Notes under the pieces: generated by a model
Told to the model about the DNA's origin: nothing
The model's input: only the letters and a program-made list of their open reading frames with translations
The model's database searches: none
NCBI RefSeq assembly: GCF_017168145.1
Contig: NZ_JADQTL010000011.1
Coordinates: forward strand, 186,001-250,000
Reading direction: 5' to 3'
Length of the DNA stretch: 64,000 nucleotides
DNA from: Anaerovorax sp. IOR16
Lineage (GTDB): Bacteria > Bacillota > Clostridia > Peptostreptococcales > Anaerovoracaceae
Translations under genes and position numbers: made by a program
In this document: one piece after another, positions 1-9,565 of the stretch
Layout: every line of letters starts with the position of its first letter
Position numbering within the stretch: the first letter of the stretch is position 1

Positions 1-476
1 GCCCTGTGAGACCAGGTGATTTGAAGCTTGGAGATCGGGTACGCGTTCTTTCCTTGGACCAAAAGGGAAATGTACTCACGCTTCCGGATGACAAAGGTGA
101 TTTGCAGTTACAGGTAGGCCTTCTTAAAATGACAGTTAATCTAAAACAAATTTCTAAGATTCAGGAAAATGTTACAAAAAAAGAGAAGCAGAAAGCAAGA
201 TACGGTGCACTTTATCGAAGTAAGGCACAAGCCATTTCTATGAGCATGAATGTAATTGGAAAGAATTTAGATGATGCGTCTATGGAAGTTGACAAATATT
301 TGGACGATGCTTATATGGCAGGACTGAAAGAGGTAACGATTATTCATGGAAGAGGAGCAGGAATCTTAAGAGATGGATTGTCTCAGCTTTTCCGACATCA
401 TAAGCATGTGGAAAAATACCGAAAGGGAGCGTACAATGAAGGTGGAGATGGAGTTACCATTGTCACCTTACGATAA
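1..476 (+). CDS. mutS2: Endonuclease MutS2, C-terminal part (5' end outside window)
   Basis: The visible ~157 residues are the end of a MutS2 protein, a MutS-like ATPase with a C-terminal Smr nuclease domain. It is linked in Firmicutes to suppression of recombination and, in Bacillus, to rescue of collided ribosomes. The reading frame is open to the first base, so the ATPase part lies upstream of the window. The first ~55 residues are the KOW-like linker (GDRVRV...GLLKMTV). The last ~80 form the Smr domain, with the signature IIHGRGAGILRDGL and the terminal G-D-G-V-T-I-V. The next gene starts 16 bases later. Confidence 0.95.
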   Translation, partial: PVRPGDLKLGDRVRVLSLDQKGNVLTLPDDKGDLQLQVGLLKMTVNLKQISKIQENVTKKEKQKARYGALYRSKAQAISMSMNVIGKNLDDASMEVDKYLDDAYMAGLKEVTIIHGRGAGILRDGLSQLFRHHKHVEKYRKGAYNEGGDGVTIVTLR

Positions 477-492
477 GAGTTTCGGGGGAGGA

Positions 493-939
493 ATGAAATT
501 GCATATTGTAAGTGCATGTCTATTGGGAAGCTGCTGCCGGTATAATGGAGGTAGCAATGAATCGATGGAAGTCAAAGAGTTTTTAAAAAATAAATCATAT
601 ATAGCGGTTTGTCCGGAAGTTTTGGGAGGTTTAGAAACTCCGAGATCACCGGCAGAAATCATGGAAGGAAAGGTAATCAATAAAGAAGGTAAGGATGTAA
701 CCGAAGCCTTTCAAAAAGGGGCAGAGCTTGCTTATGAGGTTGCATTAAAGGAAGCGGACAAAAATGGGGAGTCGATAGAATCGGCTATCTTGAAAGCAAG
801 AAGCCCATCATGTGGTTCCGGGAAAATCTATGACGGGACGTTTCAAGGAAAGTTGGTTTCTGGTAATGGTTTTTTTGTTCGGTTATTGAAGGAAAATGGG
901 ATTCACGTTATTTCAGAAGAAAGTTTGATGAAACGATAA
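493..939 (+). CDS. DUF523 family protein
   Basis: A 148-residue protein of the DUF523 (YbbK) family, whose biochemical role is not settled. Family marks seen are SACLLG at the N-terminus, CRYNGG, CPEVLGGLETPRSPAEI and ARSPSCG, with several conserved cysteines. The frame stays open upstream to 373 inside mutS2. I chose the ATG at 493 because it has GGGGGAGG just upstream and puts the conserved KLHIVSACLLG at the N-terminus, as in family members. The position between mutS2 and argS suggests co-transcription with housekeeping genes. Expected to be cytosolic. Confidence 0.88.
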   Translation: MKLHIVSACLLGSCCRYNGGSNESMEVKEFLKNKSYIAVCPEVLGGLETPRSPAEIMEGKVINKEGKDVTEAFQKGAELAYEVALKEADKNGESIESAILKARSPSCGSGKIYDGTFQGKLVSGNGFFVRLLKENGIHVISEESLMKR

Positions 940-974
940 GATAAAATTGCATGAAAAGCGAGGAGGATAAATAT

Positions 975-2693
975 ATGTTGAATATTAAGGCACAAATTGC
1001 AGAATGCTTAGCTCCACATGTAGAAGGACTAAGCAAAGAAGAAATTGAAAAAATGATAGAGATTCCATCCGATGCAAAGATGGGGGATTATGCTTTCCCA
1101 TGTTTTCGATTGGCAAAAACTATGCGTAAAGCACCGGCAATGATTGCGTCAGGAATTCGTGAAAAGTTAGAAGGAAATCAACTTTTTTCAAAAATAGAAT
1201 CGGTTAATGCTTATGTAAATTTATTTTTAAATCGTGAAACCTTTACCAAAGAATTGGTAACTTCGGTTGTAGATCAAAAAGAACGCTATGGTTCTTCCGA
1301 TTTGGGAAAGGATCAGACGGTTATTGTTGAGTTTTCTTCTCCAAATATTGCGAAGCCATTCCATATTGGACACATTCGTAGTACGGTAATTGGAAATTCT
1401 ATTTATAAGATTTATGATTTTCTTGGCTATGATACGGTACGTATCAATCATCTTGGAGACTATGGAACACAATTCGGCAAGATGATTGTAGCTTATCGCC
1501 ACTGGGGAAACAAAGAGGATGTTATTAATGAACCAATTAAAACTTTACTTGGCTATTATGTAAAATTCCATGAAGAGATAGAAAAAAATCCTTCTTTGGA
1601 TGATGAAGCACGTGCAACATTTACAAAGCTAGAGCAGGGAGCTAAGGAAGAGACTGAATTATGGCAGTGGTTCCGTGATGAAAGTTTAAAAGAATTTGAA
1701 CGCGTATATAACATGCTTGGCATAGAATTTGATTCTTATGCAGGTGAAAGCTTCTACTCAGATAAGATGGGACGTGTTTTGGATGAATTAAAAGAGAAAA
1801 ATCTTTTAAAGCAGTCCGAAGGTGCTCAAATTGTTGATTTAGAAGAATACAATTTATCTCCGGCTCTGATTACAAAGAGTGATGGTTCTACGTTGTATAT
1901 TACGAGAGATATTGCTGCAGCGATTTATCGTAAAGAGCATTATAATTTTTATAAGAATCTATACATTGTTGCATCACAGCAAAATCTACATTTCCAGCAA
2001 TGGTTTAAAGTTGTGGAATTAATGGGCTATGAATGGGCAAAGGATTGCGTACACATTCCATTCGGTCTCGTAAGCTTAGAGGAAGGAACGATGTCAACGA
2101 GACATGGACGTGTGGTATTCCTGGAAGAGGTACTAAACCGTGCAGTGGAACAAACAAAGCAGGTTATTCTTGAAAAGAATGTAAATACAGAAAATGTGGA
2201 AGAGACTGCGCAGCAGGTTGGAATTGGTGCTGTCATTTTCCAAGAGCTTTCCAACAGCAGAATCAAGGATTATGTATTTTCATGGGATAAAGTTCTTAAT
2301 TTTGAAGGGGAAACAGGACCGTATGTTCAGTATACACATGCAAGAGCTGCCAGTGTTCTGCGAAATGCAAAAGAAGAAACTGAAAAGGCATTAGCAAACA
2401 TTGATAACATTGATATGTCTTATATTTCCGGAGACAGTGCTTATCAGCTGGCTAAGTTAATCTATCGATTCCCGCAGGTAATTATCGATGCTGCGGATAA
2501 GTATGAACCTTCTGTGGTAACAAGACATGTAGTGGATATTGCACAAAGCTTCAATAAGTTCTATCATGATGAGCATATATTAGTAGACAATGAAGCTGAA
2601 AAACATGCCAAATTAGTTTTAACTTATGCGGCAAAGCAGACGATTAAAAATGGATTAGCATTGCTCGGCATGCAATCACCGGAAAAAATGTAA
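975..2693 (+). CDS. argS: Arginyl-tRNA synthetase
   Basis: A 572-residue class I aminoacyl-tRNA synthetase that charges tRNA-Arg with arginine. The N-terminal ~100 residues are the Arg-specific Add-1 domain. The HIGH signature appears as FHIGH near residue 130, followed by NHLGDYGTQFG. The loop that replaces KMSKS reads TMSTRHGR near residue 370, and the C-terminal DALR anticodon-binding domain begins around ETGPYVQYTHARA. An upstream in-frame ATG at 951 exists, but AGGAGG at 961-966 sits just ahead of the ATG at 975, which is therefore preferred. Length and motifs are normal. Confidence 0.97.
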   Translation: MLNIKAQIAECLAPHVEGLSKEEIEKMIEIPSDAKMGDYAFPCFRLAKTMRKAPAMIASGIREKLEGNQLFSKIESVNAYVNLFLNRETFTKELVTSVVDQKERYGSSDLGKDQTVIVEFSSPNIAKPFHIGHIRSTVIGNSIYKIYDFLGYDTVRINHLGDYGTQFGKMIVAYRHWGNKEDVINEPIKTLLGYYVKFHEEIEKNPSLDDEARATFTKLEQGAKEETELWQWFRDESLKEFERVYNMLGIEFDSYAGESFYSDKMGRVLDELKEKNLLKQSEGAQIVDLEEYNLSPALITKSDGSTLYITRDIAAAIYRKEHYNFYKNLYIVASQQNLHFQQWFKVVELMGYEWAKDCVHIPFGLVSLEEGTMSTRHGRVVFLEEVLNRAVEQTKQVILEKNVNTENVEETAQQVGIGAVIFQELSNSRIKDYVFSWDKVLNFEGETGPYVQYTHARAASVLRNAKEETEKALANIDNIDMSYISGDSAYQLAKLIYRFPQVIIDAADKYEPSVVTRHVVDIAQSFNKFYHDEHILVDNEAEKHAKLVLTYAAKQTIKNGLALLGMQSPEKM

Positions 2694-2729
2694 TTCTTAA
2701 AAGAAGTAACGAAAAAAGGGGGAAAAGCA

Positions 2730-3602
2730 ATGCGATATGAAGGAAGTGTATACCGCCCTCCCAGTGAGGCTTATAGCTTAATTATACAAGTTACAATTGG
2801 CTGTGCACACAATAAATGTACATTTTGCAGTATGTTTAAGGATAAACAATTTCGAATCCGAAAACCGGAGGAGGTTTTAGAGGATTTGGAAATGGCAAGA
2901 AGATATTATTCTCATGTAGAAAAGATTTTTCTTGCAGATGGAGATGCCCTTGTTTTGTCAAACAAAGCATTACTAACCATTTTAAATCGCATTCAAGAAT
3001 TATTCCCAGAATGCAAGAGAGTTGGAATTTATGGCTCTCCTCAGGATGTTTTAAGAAAAAGGCCGGAAGAATTAAAAGAATTAAAGGAGCATGGCGTTGG
3101 AATCATTTACATTGGTGCAGAATCAGGGAGTGATCGCGTTCTTGCTGAGATACAAAAAGGTGCTACCCGAAGAGAATTGATTGATGCAGTCAGAAAAATT
3201 GAAGATTCCGGAATTGCTGCTTCTGTGACCTTTATTTCAGGTTTGGCAGGACAGAACAATTGGAAAGAGCATGCAATTGAAAGCGGCACGATGATTAGTG
3301 AAATGGAGCCATCCTATGTAAGTTTATTGACATTAATGCTGGATCCAATGGCACCGATTTATAAAGACGTTATGGATGGAACATTTCAATGCTTGACAAA
3401 AGAACAGGTAATGGATGAGGCAGAATTGCTTCTTGAAAACATTAAGGTGACAAAGCCTTGTGTCTTCCGAAGCAACCATGCATCCAATTATTTGTCTTTA
3501 AAAGGTGATTTGCCAAAAGATAAAGAGAAGATGCTAGATCAGATCCGTTTGGCAAAAAAGAACACAGAAATGTTAAAAGATGAGCGATTTCGTATGCTAT
3601 AA
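2730..3602 (+). CDS. Radical SAM protein
   Basis: A 290-residue radical SAM protein related to the Elp3/MiaB-like TIM-barrel family. The iron-sulfur motif near residue 25 reads CAHNKCTFC, i.e. CX4CX2C rather than the textbook CX3CX2C. This spacing is seen directly; I recall it from a clostridial subfamily. Later marks include the glycine-rich YIGAESGSDRVL (SAM contact) and FISGLAGQ. No B12-binding or SPASM domain is present. Start is the ATG at 2730 with GGGGGAAAAG upstream. It directly precedes a second radical SAM gene and may share its transcript. The substrate is unknown. Confidence 0.85.
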   Translation: MRYEGSVYRPPSEAYSLIIQVTIGCAHNKCTFCSMFKDKQFRIRKPEEVLEDLEMARRYYSHVEKIFLADGDALVLSNKALLTILNRIQELFPECKRVGIYGSPQDVLRKRPEELKELKEHGVGIIYIGAESGSDRVLAEIQKGATRRELIDAVRKIEDSGIAASVTFISGLAGQNNWKEHAIESGTMISEMEPSYVSLLTLMLDPMAPIYKDVMDGTFQCLTKEQVMDEAELLLENIKVTKPCVFRSNHASNYLSLKGDLPKDKEKMLDQIRLAKKNTEMLKDERFRML

Positions 3603-3614
3603 ACGGAGTAGATT

Positions 3615-5131
3615 ATGAAGGTTTTATTAACAACTTTAAATTCCAAATACATTCATTCCAATTTGGCATTGAAGTATTTATACGTCGTTTCACAAGAAAA
3701 ACAACCATCAATCACAATTAAGGAATTTACAATTAACAATGACGATGATTATATTTTTTCGGAATTGATACGTGAGGATTATGATATCATTTGCTTTTCT
3801 TGCTACATTTGGAATCGAGAACGGATTTTGTATCTTACAGAAAACGTAAAAAAAGCAAAGCCTCAAGTTCGTATCTTATTGGGAGGACCAGAGGTAAGCT
3901 TCGATCCTACCCAATTGATGATGGAAAATGAATCAATTGATTTTATTATATCCGGTGAGGGTGAAGAAATATTTCCGGTATTCTTGGATGAGATCGTGAA
4001 AGAAACACCTGATTTTTCAACAATTTTGGGATTAACATATCGATCCAATGATAAGGTTTTTGCAAATTCACCTGCACCACCGGTTCAATTTGAATTGGTA
4101 CCGTTTCCATATCTGTTTCTTATGAATGAATCCGATAAGGTTTTGTATTACGAATCTTCTCGTGGCTGTCCATTTTCATGCAGCTATTGCTTATCCTCTT
4201 TGGAGAAAAGCATCCGGGCGCTGCCTATGGACCGCGTTAAGACCGATTTGAGTTACTTTATTTATAAGAAGGTAAAACAGGTTAAGTTTATTGATCGTAC
4301 TTTTAATTATGATAAAGAACGATGTATTGAGATTCTTCGGTATCTGATGGAAACGGATAATGGCATCACAAATTTTCACTTTGAGTTATGTGGTGATTTG
4401 ATCGATGATGCTTTATTGGAGCTTATGGAAATGTACGTCCCGGATTATTTCAATTTGAAATCGGAGTACAGAGCACAAATGAAAAAGCTTTAAAAAGCTG
4501 TAATCGAAACAGTAATTTTAGTAACCTGGCAAGGAATGTGAAACGATTGCGTGAGTTTGGAACGGTGCATTTGCATTTGGACTTGATTGCAGGATTGCCT
4601 TATGAAAATTATGATTCCTTCCGTACTTCGTTTAATGATGTATATTCATTAAACGCACATCAATTACAGCTTGGATTTCTGAAGCTTTTAAAAGGTACCG
4701 CCATTCGCTTTAATGCCAAAGAGCATGAATACATATATCGTAGTAAGGCACCTTATGAAGTGATTTCCAATCATTATCTGAGCGCAGCGAGTCTAGTTCA
4801 GCTTAAAATGATTGAGTCAGTACTTGATTTATATTTTAATCGGGGTGGGTTTGAAGACAGTCTTGAATTTGCTGTGAAGGAGTTTTCGGAATCACCGTTT
4901 GACTTTTATGAGGAATTTTCTCATTTTTATTACCTAAAAGGATATCAGCATCGATCTCATAAAAAGGAAGACTTATACCGTATTTTTTACTATTATGGAC
5001 AATGGAAAGAAAAAACATTGCCTGGGACTGCAGAGAAATTAAAGAATTTACTGGAATGGGATATGCATAGAACCATGAATCCAGATGCAGTAAAGAAATT
5101 CAAGAAAAAAGGGTGGGAAGTGACTTTATGA
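3615..5131 (+). pseudogene. B12-binding radical SAM protein (DUF4080 type), one-base frameshift
   Basis: Two consecutive frames make one ~505-residue protein. The first half (from ATG 3615) has a cobalamin-binding-like N-terminal domain with ILLGGPEVSFD and FIISGEGEE. The radical SAM motif SSRGCPFSCSYC (CX3CX2C) lies near residue 190. After MEMYVP the frame turns to nonsense and stops at 4493. In the next frame the expected continuation GLFQFEIGVQSTNEKALKSC reads without a break from 4439, ending in a DUF4080-like C-terminus at 5131. One base missing from the C run at 4439-4441 explains it. Either a real frameshift or an assembly error. The last four bases (ATGA) overlap the next gene. Confidence 0.85.
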
Positions 5132-6150
5132 AAAAAGAAACAACCTCGAAAAATACAGTGCCTAATTTTATAACACGAACCGATCATGTAGGACATTATT
5201 TCGAAGAGTATCTAAAGGATTTTGTGTTTGATGAATTCTCAGAAGCACATTTAAAGCGAGAGGGCATTCTCGATATCATGAAAGGGGTTCCCATTCCTCT
5301 CAGACATCAAGATGTCGTGGATTTTCACGGCAAAAAAGGCTTGTCATTGGTACACATTGCAGAAAATATGGCATGGATTATGGGCATAAATCCTCAGTTT
5401 CAGTATGTACCTCAGTATGTTGCATATCTAAAAAAATACTTTAATCATAAAATTGTGGATGCTTTGGTTAAAGAAGGCAGAGATCATGCAGAGGAAGGAA
5501 AGATGGATTCTGCGGTCATTCATTTTCGTGCCGCTTTGGTCATTTCACCGGACAATCTTCATGCAATGTACAGTTACGCTCGAGGATGTCGGGAGTTGTA
5601 TGAGGAAGGTTCGGACCGAGAAGACTCGGAATACGTTGGTCGTTTTAAAGCAGAATCTATAGAGTATTTTGAATTAACAACTATAGTACATCCGGATTTT
5701 GCACAGTCCTATTATTTCTTAGGATATGCGTACTTAAATATGGGACTTTATATAAAAGCATCGTTGACATGGAAACAATTCTTGGAAAGAAGCAAGAATA
5801 AAGACGATAAAAAAGAAATACATGAGCGTTTGGAACAGCTTACGCAGCCAATTGAAATCGAAAAGGGCTGCAACCATGTATTAGCAGGCCGTTTTGCAGA
5901 TGGTATTAAGGTATTAAAGCCGTTTACTGAAACGCAATATGAGACATGGTGGCCCTTGCATTATTATTTAGGTGTAGGGTTTTCCCACATCAATCAGGAG
6001 CAGGAGGCGATAGCCTCATTAAAACGTGCCTTGGAGTTAAACCCGTCTCACATTGAGAGCATGAAAGAATTAGCAGATATTTATGAGCAGCAAGGAGAAG
6101 AATCTCTTGCAGAAAAATATCGTAAAAAGATACAAGTAGTAATCAATTAA
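5128..6150 (+). CDS. Tetratricopeptide-repeat protein
   Basis: A 340-residue soluble protein with TPR-like helical repeats. The first set lies around residues 110-155 (EEGKMDSAVIHFRAALVISP) and a further pair at residues 185-215 and 285-335 (GFSHINQEQEAIASLKRALE, ADIYEQQGEESLAEKYRKKI). The N-terminal ~100 residues carry a separate unknown domain. No signal peptide or membrane segment is seen. I chose the ATG at 5128 because it overlaps the preceding stop as ATGA, implying translational coupling; a GTG at 5113 is also in frame. TPR units usually mediate protein contacts, so the partner cannot be named. Confidence 0.8.
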   Translation: MKKETTSKNTVPNFITRTDHVGHYFEEYLKDFVFDEFSEAHLKREGILDIMKGVPIPLRHQDVVDFHGKKGLSLVHIAENMAWIMGINPQFQYVPQYVAYLKKYFNHKIVDALVKEGRDHAEEGKMDSAVIHFRAALVISPDNLHAMYSYARGCRELYEEGSDREDSEYVGRFKAESIEYFELTTIVHPDFAQSYYFLGYAYLNMGLYIKASLTWKQFLERSKNKDDKKEIHERLEQLTQPIEIEKGCNHVLAGRFADGIKVLKPFTETQYETWWPLHYYLGVGFSHINQEQEAIASLKRALELNPSHIESMKELADIYEQQGEESLAEKYRKKIQVVIN

Positions 6151-6216
6151 TCGAATGCGCAGCATATTGAATTTGGTTACGGTATCTTAGAATAAAAGAA
6201 AGGAAGAGGAGAGGAA

Positions 6217-7992
6217 ATGAAACAAAAACATCTAATGACAGGCAATGAAGCCGTTGCGCGGGGCGCTTATGAAGCAGGATTGAATTTTGCTTCCGCATAT
6301 CCAGGAACACCCAGCACAGAGATTTTGGAGAATCTGGTATTATACAAAGATTCTTTATACTGTGAATGGGCTCCAAATGAAAAGGTAGCCTTAGAAGCTA
6401 CGATTGGTGCTTCTATTGCAGGTGTTCGCTCTCTTGCTACCATGAAGCATGTGGGTGTCAATGTAGCGGCGGATCCTTTGTTTACTTTTGCATACACTGG
6501 TGTAGGCGGAGGTTGCATTTTGGTATCAGCAGATGACCCGGGAATGCATAGTTCACAAAATGAGCAAGACAATCGAAACTATGCAACAGCAGCAAGATTA
6601 TTGATGCTAGAGCCTTCCAATAGTCAGGAAGCAAAGGATTTTACAAAGATTGGATTTGAGCTGTCTGAGAAATTTGATACGCCTGTGCTGCTTCGAATGA
6701 CAACTCGTATATGTCACAGTAAGAGCGCAGTTACGTTCGAAGATCGTGTAGAAAAAACAGCGAAGCCTTATGAAAAGAATATTAAAAAATATGTTGCAAC
6801 ACCTGCAAACGGTAAAGTGATGCGTCGTAATTTGGTAGGACGTTTGGCTGCGATGGAAGAATACTCCAATAATACAGAACTCAACGTAGAGGAAATGAAC
6901 GGAAGTGAAGTTGGAGTTATCAGTTCCGGCGTAGCATATCAGTATGCTAGAGAAGTATTTGGTGATGATGCTTCTTATTTAAAGCTTGGCATGACTTTCC
7001 CAATGCCAATGGAAAAGATTAAGGCTTTTGCAGCAAAAGTAAAAAAACTTTATATTGTAGAAGAAATGGATCCATATATGGAAAGACAGATTCGTGAAGC
7101 TGGTATTGAATGCATCGGAAAGGCAGTCATTCCGGAATACGATGAGTTGAATACCGATATTGTCAGAAAAGGTGTTTTTGGTACTGAGGCGCCTACTTTG
7201 AAATCGGATCTTGATGCAGTTGTTCGTCCGCCTGCAATGTGTGCAGGATGTCCGCATAGAGGCTTTTTCTATGCATTGAGCAAGAAAAAGAATGTGATGA
7301 TTACCGGAGATATCGGTTGCTATACATTAGGTTCAGCTGCACCATTAAATGCAATGGATACTTGTATTTGTATGGGAGGAAGTATTAGTACGGGACACGG
7401 TGCTTCTAAAGCATTTGGGATCACCGGTGCAGATACAAAAGTTGTATCGGTAATTGGCGATTCAACATTCTTCCACTCCGGTGTCAATAGCTTGATGGAT
7501 GTTGCTTACAATAAAGGAAACAATGTAACCGTTATTTTGGATAATCGAATTACCGGTATGACGGGCCACCAGCAAAATCCTGGAACAGGCTACACATTAA
7601 TGGGTGATGCAACCGGTGAGGTGGATATTCCTTTACTTTGTCAGGCAATCGGTATTAAGAAAGAAAATATTTACATAGTAAATCCGTTAAAGCTGGATGA
7701 AGTAGACCATGCATTGGATGAGGCTCTAGGCAAAGATGAAGCTTGTGTCATCATTACAAAATGGCCATGTATCTTGAAGAAATTTTCCCAGCAGGATAAG
7801 AATGACTTTGACTTAAAACCAAAGAAATGCGTGATTGATCAAGACAAATGCAGAAAGTGCAAATTGTGTGCAAAAACAGGATGTCCTGCCATTTATGTAG
7901 GTGAAACCATCACAATTAATGCAGATTCTTGCACGGGTTGCGGAGTTTGCGTCCAAGTTTGTCCGTTTGATGCGATTTCGGAGGTGAAATAA
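6217..7992 (+). CDS. iorA: Indolepyruvate ferredoxin oxidoreductase, alpha subunit
   Basis: A 591-residue thiamine-pyrophosphate enzyme subunit. With IorB it oxidatively decarboxylates aryl pyruvates, formed from aromatic amino acids, to aryl-acetyl-CoA, reducing ferredoxin. The N-terminal pyruvate-ferredoxin-like domain (ASAYPGTPSTEILE) is followed by the TPP-binding region with GDIGCYTLG and GDSTFFHSG...NN. Two 4Fe-4S clusters follow at the C-terminus (CRKCKLCAKTGC and CTGCGVCVQVCP). The ribosome site AGGAAGAGGAG precedes the ATG. iorB follows directly after the stop. It marks anaerobic amino-acid fermentation. Confidence 0.96.
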   Translation: MKQKHLMTGNEAVARGAYEAGLNFASAYPGTPSTEILENLVLYKDSLYCEWAPNEKVALEATIGASIAGVRSLATMKHVGVNVAADPLFTFAYTGVGGGCILVSADDPGMHSSQNEQDNRNYATAARLLMLEPSNSQEAKDFTKIGFELSEKFDTPVLLRMTTRICHSKSAVTFEDRVEKTAKPYEKNIKKYVATPANGKVMRRNLVGRLAAMEEYSNNTELNVEEMNGSEVGVISSGVAYQYAREVFGDDASYLKLGMTFPMPMEKIKAFAAKVKKLYIVEEMDPYMERQIREAGIECIGKAVIPEYDELNTDIVRKGVFGTEAPTLKSDLDAVVRPPAMCAGCPHRGFFYALSKKKNVMITGDIGCYTLGSAAPLNAMDTCICMGGSISTGHGASKAFGITGADTKVVSVIGDSTFFHSGVNSLMDVAYNKGNNVTVILDNRITGMTGHQQNPGTGYTLMGDATGEVDIPLLCQAIGIKKENIYIVNPLKLDEVDHALDEALGKDEACVIITKWPCILKKFSQQDKNDFDLKPKKCVIDQDKCRKCKLCAKTGCPAIYVGETITINADSCTGCGVCVQVCPFDAISEVK

Positions 7993-8568
7993 ATGAAAGA
8001 AGTAAAGAATATATTACTGGTTGGTGTCGGCGGCCAGGGAACGATTTTAGCCAGCAAAATTTTATCTATGGGTTTACTGGAAGCTGGTTATGATGTAAAG
8101 ATGTCAGAAATTCACGGAATGTCTCAGAGAGGCGGAAATGTAAGTACGCAGATTCGTTTTGGAGAAAAGGTGTATTCTCCAATTATTGGAAAAGGCGAAG
8201 CGGATGTTATCGTTGCATTTGAAAAGATGGAAGCGCTGCGTTGGATTGAATATTTGAAGGAAGGCGGAAAGATGGTTATCAATGATTTTGAAATTCCATC
8301 TGTTCCAATTCTTATGGGTGCGGCAAAATACCCACAAGGTATTTTAGCGGATTTGACTGCAAAAGCGAATGTGTCCGTTTTTGAGGCATCCACCATTGCC
8401 GAACAAATTGGTAATAGTAAAACAATGAATATTGTTCTTTTAGGAGCACTTGTAAAAGCGATGAATATTCCAGGAATTGACTGGGAAGTAGTGATTCGTG
8501 CAAATGTAAAAAAAGGCTTCGAAGACATAAACATTAGAGCTTTCCAAGAAGGAATGAAGCAGGTTTAA
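7993..8568 (+). CDS. iorB: Indolepyruvate ferredoxin oxidoreductase, beta subunit
   Basis: A 191-residue partner of IorA belonging to the gamma-domain family of 2-oxoacid:ferredoxin oxidoreductases. Seen motifs are GVGGQGTILASKIL at the N-terminus and GMSQRGGNVSTQIRFG near residue 45. The ATG follows the iorA stop immediately, with GAGGTG inside the end of iorA as ribosome site, so the two subunits are translationally coupled. The stop codon lies inside the loop of an intrinsic terminator, which closes the operon. Confidence 0.96.
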   Translation: MKEVKNILLVGVGGQGTILASKILSMGLLEAGYDVKMSEIHGMSQRGGNVSTQIRFGEKVYSPIIGKGEADVIVAFEKMEALRWIEYLKEGGKMVINDFEIPSVPILMGAAKYPQGILADLTAKANVSVFEASTIAEQIGNSKTMNIVLLGALVKAMNIPGIDWEVVIRANVKKGFEDINIRAFQEGMKQV

Positions 8569-8586
8569 TACCTGCTTCCCTTTTTT
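8556..8586 (+). terminator. Intrinsic terminator of iorAB
   Basis: A perfect 9-bp stem (GAAGCAGGT with ACCTGCTTC), a TTAAT loop and a run of Ts. The iorB stop codon forms part of the loop region, so the 3' UTR is minimal. Confidence 0.9.
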
Positions 8587-8630
8587 AGCTAGTAGGAAAT
8601 ATCGTGTTCTTTTTCCTATTAGCTAAAAAA
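8581..8630. terminator. Long inverted repeat, likely bidirectional terminator
   Basis: Arms of 19 bp (8581-8599 and 8612-8630) pair with one G-T wobble. The outer ends are T6 and A6, so a U-tract follows the stem on either strand. It abuts the iorB terminator and may act as a second barrier before the next gene. Confidence 0.7.
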
Positions 8631-8689
8631 GGCAAGTATAGAGTGGTGAAGCCATTTTTTAAAACAATAGAAATTAAAGTGAGGAATTT

Positions 8690-9493
8690 ATGTCACAAAA
8701 TAAAGTAAAAACTACAGTCTATGTGGTACTTAGAGTATTAGTTATTGTGGTTATGATTGCACAAATATTTAATCATAATTGGAATAATGTATTTTTGTGT
8801 ATCATGACATTGTTTCTTTTTATGATACCAACTTTTATTGATAAACGGCTTCACATAGAATTGCCGAATACACTGGAAATTATAATTTTAGTTTTTATTT
8901 TTGCAGCTGAAATTTTAGGGGAAATTCATGAGTATTATTTAATATTCCCTAGGTGGGATTCCATGCTGCATACAATGAATGGATTTTTATGTGCAGGCAT
9001 TGGGTTTTCTTTAATTGATATTCTAAACCAAAGTGAACGCTTTTCCATTCGATTATCTCCAATTTTTGTGGCGTTGGTTTCCTTTTGTTTTTCTATGACG
9101 GTTGGAGTCTTATGGGAGTTTTTTGAATTTGCTATGGATTATTTTACATATTCGGATATGCAAAAAGATACCATATTGACTTCAATTTCTTCTGTATTGC
9201 TACATCCTGCTAACGAAAATATTCCAGTGACCATTCCGATTGAAAGCATAGTAGTTAACGGAGAAACTTGGAATTTTGGTGGTTATATTGACATCGGCTT
9301 GTATGACACCATGACTGACTTATTTGTTAACTTTATCGGCGCTGTTGGTTTTTGTATGATTGGTCTTTTGTATATCAAAGGTCGAGGAAATGGATCATTT
9401 GCGAAGAGATTTATCCCTCGTATAAAGAAAATAGCACCTGTTGAAAATGAGTTAGAAAAGAAAGAGGACGATGAGAAGGAAAACGTTGTATAG
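8690..9493 (+). CDS. DUF2238-like multi-pass membrane protein
   Basis: A 267-residue integral membrane protein with about six hydrophobic segments. The pattern WDSMLHTMNGF, GVLWEFFEFAMDY, MQKDT and YDTMTDLFVNFIGA resembles the DUF2238 (YjdF) family, where a WD..LH motif, a WE(I/F)FE motif and a D..D motif recur. It carries a charged C-terminal tail. Function is unknown for the family. It stands alone, bounded by terminators on both sides. Start is the ATG at 8690 with GTGAGGAA upstream. Confidence 0.75.
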   Translation: MSQNKVKTTVYVVLRVLVIVVMIAQIFNHNWNNVFLCIMTLFLFMIPTFIDKRLHIELPNTLEIIILVFIFAAEILGEIHEYYLIFPRWDSMLHTMNGFLCAGIGFSLIDILNQSERFSIRLSPIFVALVSFCFSMTVGVLWEFFEFAMDYFTYSDMQKDTILTSISSVLLHPANENIPVTIPIESIVVNGETWNFGGYIDIGLYDTMTDLFVNFIGAVGFCMIGLLYIKGRGNGSFAKRFIPRIKKIAPVENELEKKEDDEKENVV

Positions 9494-9530
9494 TAGTATA
9501 AATAACATATAAAACTGGATTATGAATAAG

Positions 9531-9563
9531 AAAAAGAGTCAGCTCTTAGAACTGACTCTTTTT
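9531..9563. terminator. Bidirectional terminator between convergent genes
   Basis: A 12-bp perfect stem (AAAAAGAGTCAG with CTGACTCTTTTT) with A- and T-rich ends. It lies between the ends of the convergent membrane-protein gene and M20 peptidase gene and can serve both. Confidence 0.88.
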
Positions 9564-9565
9564 GA

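Noticed and set aside
373-492. N-terminal extension of the DUF523 gene inside mutS2
   Set aside because: A strong ribosome site and the family N-terminus place the start at 493.
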